DNA from: Tillus elongatus
Taxonomy: Eukaryota > Arthropoda > Insecta > Coleoptera > Cleridae
Direction: 5' to 3'
Length of the DNA stretch: 64,000 nucleotides
Assembly (NCBI GenBank): GCA_964006375.1
Contig: OZ023262.1
Coordinates: forward strand, 91,585,654-91,649,653
Shown here: positions 23,556 through 34,121 of the stretch, in pieces
How the letters are laid out: each line of letters begins with the position of its first letter
Position numbering within the stretch: position 1 is the first letter of the stretch
Program-made: the position numbers and the translations under genes
Notes under the pieces: model-generated
What the model was told of the DNA's origin: nothing
What the model saw: only the letters and a program-made list of their open reading frames with translations
Database searches by the model: none

Positions 23556-24175
23556 CTTATCCACGTTTCGTATACTTTTCCTATTCGTTTTAAGGAATTA
23601 AGAAAAACCGCGGATTGATTTTGTAAGTAGCATAAAGTTTCTCTTATTGCGTTTCCTAAATCTTGAATATTATCATAATGAACTTTGTAAGTTTTATTCT
23701 TCGGATATCACCATAGAAAGAAATACAATATAGACAAATCTGGGGACCTAGTGGCCCATTGGTTTTAATCCATTCATTTAAAAAATTATTCTCCAGAAAT
23801 AACTTCGCCATTTGAGAATTTTGTGCAGGAGCTCCGTCCTGTTAAAAATTAGTTTCGTTTACATGCGCTAGAGAAACATCATAGAGCAATGCAGGTATAG
23901 CTGCCTCTAAAATTTGAACGTAGCGCTGGCCTGTTAGGTTTCTCTCAAATATATAATTGGACTTCCTGGGTCCACAGCCTACTATTATGCCTATTAGGCA
24001 TACCAGAATTACAAAAATGAGATTCGTATTACCATATAAGCTTCATTGTAAAATCTCTAACCATATCACATCTTTCCCGATACCAATTGCAGAAGACTTT
24101 TAGACGTAGAGCATCCCCAGGGTATGGGTGCTGGACCAGCCTAAGTTTGTATGGGTGGTATTTGTGTTTTGTTAG
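23556..24175 (-). pseudogene. Tc1/mariner-superfamily transposase, decayed
   Basis: The minus strand, with stops and shifts, reads LVQHPYPGDALRLKVFCNWY at the upstream side. The diagnostic QDGAPAQNSQMAKLFLENNF follows near 23830, then EWIKTNGP. In insect mariner-type transposases of this sort the QQDGAPAH...L...F....IG..GP block carries the second catalytic aspartate. The downstream WPPRSPDLTPLDFFLWG block is eroded. No terminal repeats were found. It is a dead copy. Confidence 0.65.
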
Positions 24176-24504
24176 AATTTATATATTGATATGGTATCTT
24201 ATACTGGGAAGGTAAACATCCACACATAAACACACTTCAAAACAAATCATACTAAACCTAACACAATCGAGAACTTACTTCTGGTGTGTACGATGTCTTG
24301 GCAGCAAAAAAAATCTATGTCAAAATTGATTCCTCAAATACGACATATATATGGGTTTAAATAAGGTAAGGCAGGTCTAAATTACTTTATAGAGATTGTT
24401 AAAATAGTTTTAAGGTGTTTGTTGCTAGTTTTAACAATATTAAGAAGTCAAAGTTATATCAAGGACAGAAAAAGACTGCATAAAAACGATATAACGTAGT
24501 GCGG
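24176..24504. other. No recognisable feature
   Basis: AT-rich, no supported gene or repeat boundary. Confidence 0.3.
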
Positions 24505-25090
24505 GTAAATAAAAAAGTATGACAAGTTTTTAGGTAGTTCAAAGTGTTATTGTTTACTAGCTTTAAGAATATTGTTTGCTAATTGTAAGAAATGTCATGT
24601 CATAACCTAGATGTAAGTCAGCTGTTTTTATTTAGGACAAATGTCAAACTGACACCCAAAATTATAGTATAGGTTAACAGATAAGAACCATATGTCAAAC
24701 TGACAGAAAATGTAAAATGTAGGTTAACTAATCTGTCAAAGAGCAACAACAATGATAAATTATGTATCCCTAGAAATAATGAAGGCGGTTAGTATTGTAT
24801 AAAAATTTGTTATGATTTTTGATTTGAAAGAAGGCATAAAGCAGTTTTTTAATTAGTAATGCTGGTGACGTAAAAAATAATAATAAACAGATGGAAAAAT
24901 TTTGATTAAATTATTAGATGGGAAAATTTTAATTAAATTATTAGATGGGAATTTTTGGGAGTAAAAAAAATAGTTTGAAAGTTTAGATAAAAGGAATTTT
25001 GGATATAAATTTAGTAGCAAGAGGGAATTTTGGAAAAATCAGATTGAAATTATTATTAAAAATTGATGGATGGAAATTGTTTTGGTTGAA
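24505..25090 (+). repeat. Unclassified repeat R, copy 2
   Basis: Inverted counterpart of 18885-19440; see that copy for shared blocks. The section 24895-24965 contains two direct repeats of TAAATTATTAGATGGGAA. Confidence 0.75.
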
Positions 25091-25490
25091 GAAAAAACAG
25101 CCGTCACTGGTCATACAGATAACGTGTAATTTCAGAGCAGGGCAACCTTACAGAGGATAAAAAACTAAGTGAGTAATAAGACTTACCTTATTTATGTGAT
25201 ACATCTGCAACTTCAGGAGAGTGTCGCAAAAGTCAATTAAGACTTTATAAAGCAGACATAAAAACGTGAGGCCAATACATTTAGGCAATCATATTTGTTT
25301 GACCTTCAATTTGGTACGTACCTTCCTTTTGTAAATGGCTTGGATAAATTCGTTAGCCAGGAAAATCTAACCAGCTTTTCCAAGGAAATTTTTCGGTTTT
25401 CTTTTGGAAAAAAATTTTATATCGAAAAATAAAAACCAGATAATTTCTATGAAAATTCACTACTATAAAGCACTTACTACGTTCAGACTT
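25091..25490. repeat. Unmatched sequence, then TA-element right flank and terminal motif
   Basis: 25091-25300 is unmatched. 25310-25440 matches right-flank sequence (TTGGATAAATTCGTTAGCCA). 25445-25490 is a diverged terminal motif (CACTACTATAAAGCACTTAC). Confidence 0.6.
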
Positions 25491-25925
25491 TTTATTTTTG
25501 TCGAATGGATCATTTTATTGCTAAATTATCAAGGTAGTGTTTGATGGGTCTCTGACAAATTGTTTTGTCAAAAATGGTAAAAAAAACTAATCATAGCGTG
25601 CCAATAAATCTAGCCGATTTTTAATATTTATAATTATTGGTTTCGAAAAATTACATATTTTTTGTCAAAAAGCTTACGATATTTTTAGTGAAATAAATTG
25701 TGACAGAATTTGTTGTATCTCAAAGTATACATGGGCAATAAGCTTATTTAAATAATGGAAACGAGAAGTGTAATATGAATTGCCGGATCTGTGTAACTGG
25801 GATAAAAACTGAATACAACGCACTTACACACTATAAAATATTTGAATTTATAACACAAGCAAACTAAAAATATAAATAAAAATGATTTACAGTAGGTGTT
25901 CAAATTGAAAACCTTAAGCGTCTTG
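25491..25925. other. No recognisable feature
   Basis: Non-coding AT-rich DNA. The last part may hold the extreme C-terminus of the transposase remnant that follows on the minus strand. Confidence 0.3.
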
Positions 25926-26455
25926 ACAATATCCCACTGAGTCCACAAATGACCTTAAAAGGCTTTCAATATTTTCTGCTGTTATTTCGTGAGAGGCAGT
26001 TCCCATTTGGCTTTTTGCTTCCGAAAATATCGAGGAAGGTTCTTATAAACCACCGGTTTTAAATGACCCCAAGGGAAATAGTCGAATGTGGTTGAATCTG
26101 GTGACCGCGCCGATCATTCTATGTATGATCTTTTCTCCGTCCATCTCTGCCGAAATATTTTATTTAGATATTGTCTGGCCTTAACAGCATAGGTGGAGCA
26201 TCATCCTACTGATACGAATTGTTGTCTAACAAGTGCTGATTATTTGACAGGTTTGAAAATAAATGAATGAATTCTGCCAGAATCTGGTCTCCAAGGAGTT
26301 ATAAATAACGATCTGCATTTAAAGTTTCTCTTAAAACGAAGTTCATAATAATTGTTTCTCGAAAAACATCCGCTAGCACATTTATTTTTTGCAGATATTG
26401 GGTATGAGCCTCTTCCATCATGAAGTGTGGATTAATAATCAGAAGTGTAATTCTT
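25926..26455 (-). pseudogene. Tc1/mariner-superfamily transposase, second decayed copy
   Basis: On the minus strand the sequence reads FVLRETLNADRYL near 26340, the conserved ..TLN...YL..L block ahead of the catalytic site. It continues with DDAPPM near 26200 in place of QQDGAPPH, then FPWGHLKPVVYKNLPRYF near 26060, which stands for the DFFLWGHLK..VY block. Stops and shifts are frequent. It represents a different copy, and possibly a different family, from the one at 23556-24175, since the motif spacing and residues differ. Confidence 0.65.
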
Positions 26456-26835
26456 TTATGTTAAGTCAGTCTAGTCATTGTAAAAGTTGGTAATAGTTAA
26501 AGCAACCCGAAGTATTTAGTAACTGTCAAAGTGACTAGCAATGCCAAATAATTCAGTATTTTCGCTATAGTTTGAGCATTGCCATGCTATGATATCATGT
26601 AAACAATTTAATCTAGGTTTTCACCATTTTCTAATAAACTTCTACGCCGGAACCCCGTCAAACCTACCTTGCCAAATCCGCAATAAATTTATGCCTCCGA
26701 CAAAAAGATAACTTGAAAAATATGAAATCAGAAATCTCTGAGCGTTATCAAATGGTCTTCAGAATAGATATAAACTTTATTACAGTCAATTTTTAATTAA
26801 GTTGAAAGTAAGGACAGAAGTAGTTTGCTCCCACC

Positions 26836-26923
<88 letters not shown>

Positions 26924-27285
26924 ACAAGGTGGTCACTTTTATCTTACACACTATTAGCATCTTCTAAACCTTCAAAGATACAGAGTCGGTTAAATTGAAA
27001 TGTTGTTAAATTTCGTGCACATTAAGAATTTGAAATGAAGTTCGGGATAAATAAAGTCGTTACGAAAAAAAAAACTGAAAATTTGCGTTTTATAATTTCT
27101 ACCACATCTTTCTTATTATTTGAGGGAATGCTATGGTATTTGTTAGATTCACATAAGTCATGACGAGTTATCTATTAACTGTTTCAACAATTTTCTAGGT
27201 CTACTAGACCATTAGGTTTTCATAGCCAACTAGCCAACTTTTGATTTTCTTATGGTCGCGATTACGAATTTTTAAACGTTGAATA
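26456..27285. other. Non-coding with a TA/TG microsatellite
   Basis: The TA tract 26838-26905 is followed by (TG)n to 26923. The sequence to either side shows no gene and no clear module match. 26924-27285 is unmatched. Confidence 0.5.
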
Positions 27286-27615
27286 GAGAAAAAAGTGCGC
27301 GTTATGGTAGCGAACTTTCATTTAATGCTCCAAATTTTAATAACTTAATTTTCTATAAACCTAGAAAGTTTTGGTACATAGTAAGGCCTTTTAAAACGCA
27401 ATATGTTCGCCAAATTTGATAAAAATAGATTTGCAATTTTCGGAGATAAAAATTTTTTTTGAAAGAAAAGTCACAATTGTTCCGGAAAACCTTGACCGGT
27501 TTTTCTAGCTAACAAAACTAAACAAGCTACTAGTAAGAGAAAGATTCTTGCTGAGTTTCAATGAAAATCGGTTAATAACTTTTTGAGTTATCGTGGTGAC
27601 ACACACACACACACA

Positions 27616-27706
<91 letters not shown>

Positions 27707-27850
27707 TAAAAAATAAAAATTGAAACTGACCTCGGATATGGGTTCTAGGGGTTTAGTTCGCTCTCATTTGAAAAAAATTTTGCAAAGTCTCACCATCGAT
27801 ACCTTTCTATTAGTGAATTTTTTTCAATAAAAATTCACAAAAAATTACTA
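27286..27850. repeat. TA-element, reversed, with adjoining CA run
   Basis: The terminal motif remnant GTGCGCGTTATGGTAGCGAA lies near 27294-27313. Interior and right-flank sequence follow, then a short (AC)n run (27600-27616) and a TA tract (27618-27704). The reversed left-flank module is at 27715-27850 (GGTTCTAGGGG, CTCACCATCGATACC, TCTATTAGTGAATTTTT). Confidence 0.85.
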
Positions 27851-28002
27851 TTTCAATAATGTGACACATTACTTATCTAATTATAACTTCCTTAAAAAAA
27901 TGTTTGTTGCAAATCGAGTTGCCATGAAATTATTTTATTCTGGTGTACTGTGAATTTGCGATGAACGAATAATGCAGTTTTGAAAAGAAGATTTTATGCA
28001 TA

Positions 28003-28655
28003 TGACACTCTAATCGCATGGGTAACGATCTAGTAGTCAATATTGAGAAAACTAAAGTGATGCGTTTTGCTAGATCAGGAGCAACTAATAATAGCGTACA
28101 ATTTTATTACGGTGACAAGACTTTGGATACTGTTTCTTCGTTTTCTTACTTGGGGGGTTTTGTTTTCCACATCATCCCTTTTCTTGGAGATGTCAAAGTC
28201 TATTTACAATAGTTCAAAATCTTCATTTGGTGCAGCATTTTCACTTCTGGGAAAATATAGGGGTGTTCCATGGACTTCTGTTCTGGAGTTATACAACTCT
28301 GTTATCGTAGGCGCCCTTGGATATTGCCTCCCAATCTGGGGTTTACGATATGTCAATATTGTGGAGAAGGTACAAGTAGGCTTCTTTAAATATATCCTCC
28401 ATCTACCTAAAACAACTCCCCATCCTATAGTTAGAAGGGAAGCTGGCGTAATTCATCTTGAATATACTGTTTTCAAGCAGACAATCGAATGGTTGCAAAA
28501 GTTGCTTTCTTTGGATGATAGTAACTTCTGTAGTTATTACCCGAAATAAATAAACTTGCTTTGTTTGAAAGGGCACTTGAAGGTGAGTGAAGGCTCGTTA
28601 TTGTATTACCCAGTAATGATTGGCTATAGTCGCGAAAATAGACCAATGTTAAAAA
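28003..28655 (+). pseudogene. LINE reverse transcriptase C-terminus with SINE-type tail
   Basis: The sequence begins within RT: DLVVNIEKTKVMRFARSG is the palm segment after YADD, then VSSFSYLG. A run of six G near 28152 shifts the frame; reading continues with the thumb and connection region (SVLELYNSVIVGALGYCLPI, YILHLPKTTPHPIVRREAG) to a stop near 28547. The 3' UTR ends at 28617-28653 in TGATTGGCTATAGTCGCG and AAATAGACC followed by an A-run. This tail matches the tails of both SINEs at 33 of 37 positions, so this LINE family is the probable source of their mobilising enzyme. The copy is 5'-truncated and dead. Confidence 0.8.
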
Positions 28656-29218
28656 AAATATTATTAAGCGTGTCACACACTAGTACAAGCTACTATTTAC
28701 CGTTGTAGAAATTCGTGATAAAAATCACGTAAGTCACGTTCTAGTGTTATCGTTTACGACTTTGAAATATCCAAACAATTTTAAAAGTCTGGCATCGTTT
28801 GTCTACTAATGGTAAAATTAGTAAGCAATTACACCTTTCCAAACTTTTATGTATCCTTTTAGAGTGAATTATAAACAAATCCGTGATCTGACAACCAAAG
28901 TTACAACGATTTTATTGATTGAGCGATCAGAATGTCTAAGTAAAGTGAACGAAAAAATAACAAAAAATCTCAAACTAAAAGACATTACAATAATTATTTA
29001 AAATTTTTAACATTTTCCCTCAAACCATCGACCCCAAATTTTGGTATCGCTATTATTTAAAAGCATCAAAGGGCTATAAATAATCTAATTTATTACAACT
29101 TCCGCGTCTTTAAATATAATATTTTATGTTATAGGCATTAAAGTAAAAATTTTGATTGAATACAAAACAATAGCAGCTGGTTATTATAAAGTACTTTGAA
29201 TTTGAGTTGATCACATTT
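28656..29218. other. No recognisable gene
   Basis: AT-rich, non-coding; flanks the piggyBac copy on its left. Confidence 0.35.
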
Positions 29219-29500
29219 AGCCCAACCGGCCTACCGGTTATTATGACGGGTAATGATGGAACAAAGTGGTGGGGCAGGAGCATAGGAAGACGAGAACGCT
29301 TGACTGGCTCACACATCCTCAGTCAGTTCCTAAACGTGAGTGAGAGTGCATCAGATTTTCACAAATTCTCGTTGTTTGCTGGTAAGTTGTAATTTTGTAA
29401 AAGTGGTCTAAATGACCGGAAGGCCTGTTTCTATACACTTGAATCCATACACGGTCAAAATGACCGGTAGGCCTACAGGGTCAAAATGACTGGTGGACCT
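29219..29500. repeat. piggyBac 5' region with palindromic subterminal repeats
   Basis: Four copies of a GGTCAAAATGACCGGTAGGC-like motif lie near 29225 (inverted), 29405, 29453 and 29479. The core GGTCA..ATGACC is itself palindromic. Arrays of this kind are typical binding sites near transposon ends. I cannot define the exact terminus or a TTAA target duplication. Confidence 0.6.
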
Positions 29501-29570
29501 GATACTGGGTATGAAATGTGAATTTATTAGTTCTTTGTGTTTAGAAATTCGTTTTTTCTTTCAGATAAGT

Positions 29571-30756
29571 ATGGATAGAGAAATACCAGCAAAAATCTCA
29601 CAACGGACTGTAAAGTTGATGAATCTCGCACTGACAAGAGCCACTCAGCTTGACGCTTCGGAGGAGGAGTGTGACTCAGATGACTCATATGCTGAGCCCG
29701 AAGGAGTTACTATTTTCGAAAGAAACGATAACTCAGATAGCGACGAAGAAGATCTTGTAGACGAGCCATTATCGCTAGTCCGTGAGCCAATTCCAGGATG
29801 CAGCACAACATCAGAAAAGAAGTCTGATGAAGTAAGTATAGTGCGAGCTAGGCGGACGTTCCATGGAAGACGAGCAAACATCATTAGTTCGGACGAGAAC
29901 GAGTCATCTGAGAGGGATAACAGGCAGCTGTAACTTTCCTTAGTAAAAATAACTGTTTCACATGGAACTGATGCTCGGAACCTACTCAGAGTAAGGTTGA
30001 GTAAACTGCGGGGCCATACTCTACTTGTAAGTAAGGCTACACCAGAACAAATTTGGAGGCTGTTTTTCTAGGACGGAATGATAACCAAATTGTCCGTTAC
30101 ACAAATAAAAAGCTTGCTAGAATTCATGCCAAAATGAAAGTTTCTGACAGCCACCACTATAATGACACAGAAAATGACAAAATCAATGCATTAATAGGAA
30201 TAATAAGTATGGATAGAGAAATACCATCTCAAATCTCGAAACGGTCTATAAAGTTGATGAATCTCGCACTGACAAGAGCCACTCGGCTTGACGCTTTGGA
30301 CGAGGTGTGTGACTCAGATGACTCATATGCTAAGCCTGAAGAAGTTACTATTTTCGAAAGAAATGATCATTCAGATAACGAAGATGAAGATCTTGTACAA
30401 GAATCACCTTACCTAGTCCGTGAGCCCACTCCAGATTGCAGCACAACTTTAGAGAAGGAGTCGTCTGATTAAGGTAGTAAAGTGCGAACTAGACAAAGGT
30501 TACATGGAAGACGAGCAAACATCCTTAGTTAGGACGATAACGAATCCTCTGTGAGTAATAACAGGCACCTGTCACTTTCCATGGTAAAAAGAACTGTTTC
30601 ACATGGAATTCGAGATCTGTACGAAGTTACGCTCTGACAGCTGCTCGAAACGTACTCAGAGTAAAGTTTAGTAAACTGCAGCGCCATGCTCTACTTGGAA
30701 GTAAGGCTACACCTGAACAAATTTAGCAGCTGTTTTTCACCGACGAAATGATAACC
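29571..30756 (+). repeat. Tandem duplication of piggyBac 5' coding region
   Basis: Copy A (29565-30206) and copy B (30203-30756, continued at 31618) both begin ATAAGTATGGATAGAGAAAT. Copy A runs through GATAACCAAATTGTCCG and breaks off at AATGCATTAATAGGAA. There, instead of the expected downstream sequence, copy B starts. In copy A the shared start is preceded by TTTTTCTTTCAG, which looks like an intron acceptor. Confidence 0.85.
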
Positions 30757-31617
30757 GGCAGGTGTTTACTCGGAAGGACCGAGGGTAAGTCATAGTATTT
30801 CCCTCGGAGCCCATGCAACGGTGTTTCAGGCCGAAATGTACGCCATCCTGCAGTGTGTGTGGGAATACAAGAGGAGGGGCTACACCAACAAGCAGATCCT
30901 CATAGCCACAGACAGCCAGGCAGCCCTTAAGGCACTAAGTAGCCCACGGGTAAATTCCTGGCTGGTGAGTGAGTGCCAAGACGAGACGAGCGACCTGACT
31001 GGGCAGAATGAGGTGACCCTCATCTGGGTGCCGGGTCACTCGGGGGTCAAAGGAAATGAAGAAGCTGACAGTCTCGCGAAAAGAGGGTCATCAGAACTAT
31101 TTATGTGACCAGGACCGGCTCTGGGCGTGACAAAGAGCACTACCAGGGGAGCCATTAAGTCCTGGGTCAGAAACCAACACAAGGTGTACTGGGCAGACTG
31201 TCCAGGGCTCAGATATGGGAAGTCAATAATTGACGAACCCAGTTCAAAGAGAGCTGTGGAGCTGCTAAATCTTAGCAGAGGACAGCTCAGAAACACAACA
31301 GGTCTCTTGACGGGACACATGGCCGTCAAGAAACACCTGCATAAAATGGGGCGTTTCGAAGGAGACCCCGCATGCAGACTCTGCGGCGAGGGGGAGGAAT
31401 CAGCCCAGCACATCATGTGCGAGTGTAAAGCTCTGGACCGCAAAAGACAACTGATCTACGGTCAGTCTAGACCGGAGACAGAGCAATATAAAATGTCATC
31501 ATACCAATCGCTGTGCAGACTAGTTCAAGGCACAGTGATTTTGGAATGGGTGGAGTAAGACTAAGGGTATGCACAATCAACCAAAGGTTGATGTGCTATC
31601 GGGCCCTTAGGGAAAAA
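30757..31617 (+). pseudogene. LINE RNase H and C-terminal zinc region, copy 2, inside piggyBac
   Basis: The fragment starts within RNase H (AGVYSEGPRVSHSISLGAHA, then VFQAEMYAILQC with catalytic E, ILIATDSQAAL with D, and VPGHSGVKGNEEADSLAK with H and D). One in-frame TGA at 31106 stands where the related copy at 4.8 kb has GGA. Reading then continues with VTKSTTRGAIKSWVRNQHKV, KKHLHKMGRFEGDPACRLCG and HIMCECKALDRKRQ (C-x2-C...H-x4-C) to the stop at 31556. It is better preserved than the copy at 4535-5550. It lacks the (TAA)n tail, ending in a short A-run at about 31611-31616. It disrupts the piggyBac frame. Confidence 0.85.
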
Positions 31618-33020
31618 AGTTGTCCGTTACACAAATCTAAAGCTTATTACAATTCGTTCCAAAATGAAAGATCCTGATAGTCACCACTATAAGGACACAA
31701 AAAATGACGAAATAAATGCATTAATAGGAAAAGCAGTGTTCTGTGCAATTTTCAAATTATCCCGTGAAACCGTGGCGTCACTATTTTCTACCTCAATCGC
31801 TGGCAGGCCGATTTTCCATGCAACCATGTCTGAGAAACCTTGTGCAATTCTTTTCAGAGTTTTACGATTCGATGATGTAGATACCAGATCATAGAGACTG
31901 AAATTTGACAAAACAGGTTGCATATTTGAGCTCCTTAATAATTTTATTACCTCCAGGAACAATTATTCTCCTGTTGCTCATTTAACAGTTGACGAGAACC
32001 TTACAGAAGCCGTGTCAGTTTTTTTTACATACAATCCAAAAAAAGCCCGCTAGATATGGAATAAAAATAATAAGGCTTGCAGATTCTCACAATGCGTACA
32101 TATGTGATGCATACATATATTATGGTAAAGGTAGTGACGGAGCAACTCTTTCAGATCAAGAAAAAACTGCTTATTCCAACTCAGTCGGTGCTTAGTTTGT
32201 CACAATTTGTTTACGGTACGAACCGAAATATTACCTGTGACAATTGGTTTGTTCCACTTGAAGTGGCTAAGGAGTTTTTAAAACATGGGTGTACCTTGGT
32301 TGGGACCATGAAGAAAAATAAACCACAAATCCCCAGTGAATTCCAACCCAAGAAGAATAAAGAATTGGCATCAAACCTTTATGGGTATACTTTACTTTAC
32401 TGTCGTATCTACCCAAACCAAATAAACTAGTTGTACTTTTGCGGTCCATGCACCACTTGCCATTTTTCGATGAGCAAGTACAAAAGCCGGAAATAATATC
32501 TTTTTACAACGTAACGAAATCCGGTATTGATACACATGATATGAAGTGTAATAATTATTCAGCGAATCGGAAAACTAGGAGATCGCCAATATCTGTTTTC
32601 TATCATATGATAGCTATGGCATTATCTAATGAAATTCTCTGGCAATGAAAAAATGTTGAGGTACGATTTCACCAGAGCTGTTGCTCTGTCATTCATTTCT
32701 AACCAACTTAAGAATAGACTGCAGATTCCCAATTTACAAGATGACTTGAGGGCCTTGATTTTAGACGCGGTAAAAGAAGCAGATGTGGCTAGAGAACCAA
32801 TGAGACAGGCAATAGCTAGAGTAGTTTCAGAACAAACTCCTCAGAAATCATCTGAAGGACCTGCTGTAACAGATCGACTGGAAAAAGAAAAACATGCCGA
32901 TATTGCCCGTATGTAAAAAAGTGTGTCGAATGCTCTAAACCGGTTTGTCCGGAACATTACAAGACAATACGCATCGAATGCAACAATCTTAAAAGTTCCG
33001 GAAATTGTGATCGCTAAACG

Positions 33021-33447
33021 TTTTCTGGCTAAATTCTAGTTTCGTTTTGTTACTATTGCTTTGTTTTTAATGATTTCTACTTTTTATGATTTTATTATAA
33101 ACTGCTCTTCGGATCTCTTCTTTTTATTCCGTTCAGTATTAGATTTCAAATGAAGACTAACTAACTGAAGAAGTTTGTCCAAAGAATATATTTGTTATTT
33201 TTATTTAAAAAAAGACTAATTAAAATATTGGATAAATGAGTACAGATAATTTTTCCCTCGCCGTTCATCACTAACGTGAATCAAACAATACATTGAGGAA
33301 TAACAATATTCAGTTCAATTGTTATCACGCAAAGATGACAGTTTTGAGACTTGGGGGGGGGGGGGTAATTTAACCGATAGTCCTGAACATGCCACATAAT
33401 TCATGGGCTGGTTAGAGGTTAGATTCTTTATTTATATCCATAGTTTC
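33021..33447. other. Downstream flank of piggyBac
   Basis: No gene. It includes a G13 run at 33354-33366 followed by TAATTTAA, and the left flank of the BEL insertion. The piggyBac right end is probably here but could not be defined. Confidence 0.4.
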
Positions 33448-33870
33448 TGTTCATGCTCGTTGTTCTGTCACTTTTAAATTCAAATGTCGCGCGCTACACT
33501 GACATAGAGTAAGTGTTACTAATGGTTTCCGCCAGAAGACCAGAGAGGGGGAAGAAGAATGAGAGAAGGGAGAGAAGCTTGCATCCCTCTGCCACTTGTT
33601 TTTGAGTCCTTGAAGAGGCAAGAGGTCTCGAGAAAGCGAATTGCTTTCAACCCCTTGAAGAGACACGAGGTCTCTAAATATCCATTTTGTTTGTAAGTCC
33701 TTTGGGAGACACGAGGTCCCTAGAGGTGTTGTGTGTGAATACAGAAAAACGAAGCTTATGTTCCTGCATTATTGGAGAATAAAGGTAGGTAACTTTGCTT
33801 ATTGTCAGTGCCCTATTTGTTCTGTTTTTTTTTGTTATTCATTATAAAATAAATACACGTGGTATTTACA
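33448..33870 (+). repeat. BEL 5' LTR
   Basis: Begins TGTTCATGCTCG and ends GGTATTTACA. It contains AATAAA near 33779 (possible poly(A) signal). Three imperfect repeats of a CTT-GAGACACGAGGTCTC-like unit lie at about 33605-33635, 33652-33680 and 33698-33725. A 71-codon open frame on the minus strand is present identically in both LTRs and is not a gene. Confidence 0.95.
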
Positions 33871-33872
33871 TT

Positions 33873-33890
33873 TGGCCCATCGACCGGATT
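33873..33890 (+). promoter_or_regulatory. Candidate BEL primer-binding site
   Basis: Two bases after the 5' LTR, the sequence TGGCCCATCGACCGGATT starts with the TGG expected opposite a tRNA CCA end. I could not match it to a particular tRNA. Confidence 0.45.
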
Positions 33891-34121
33891 TTTATAGTTG
33901 TTTTGTTTTGTTATTAGTTGATACAGTCCATTTTTTGAAGTAATTTTACTTGTTTCCTTTAGTCTAGTAAATTTGTAATTGTTTATTGCCGTGTTGAGTC
34001 ATTTAATTTCAAGGTGACGTTATTGCTTGTATATAACTAGGTACATACTCGAATTGCATATTGTTGAAATCACGTTTGCATATTGTTTAAATCGCGTTTA
34101 GGAATTTTTTTGCGTTGAACA

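Larger units (their letters stand above)
29571..33020 (+). pseudogene. piggyBac-like transposase, rearranged and broken
   Basis: The N-terminal acidic region starts MDREIPAKISQRTVKLMNLA at 29571 and again MDREIPSQISKRSIKLMNLA at 30209. The DDE_Tnp_1_7-type core resumes at 31618: VRYTN, DSHHYKDTKNDEINALIG, then GRPIFHATMSE..C.ILFRVLRFDD. It continues with ADSHNAYICDAYIYYGKG, NITCDNWFVPLEVAKEFL (catalytic-type D), GTMKKNKPQIPSEF and KSGIDTHDMKCNNYS. It ends in a cysteine/histidine motif with CPEHYKTIRIEC near 32990. Several frameshifts and stops break it, and 30757-31617 is LINE sequence inserted within it. The enzyme would have cut and pasted at TTAA; this copy cannot. Confidence 0.85.

Noticed and set aside
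33354..33380. G-run followed by TAATTTAA as the exact piggyBac right terminus
   Set aside because: The left end does not show a matching terminal repeat and TTAA duplication, so the boundary would be a guess.
33451..33666. 71-codon minus-strand frame, present identically at 39448-39663
   Set aside because: It lies within the BEL LTRs and is identical only because the LTRs are; no recognisable protein feature.
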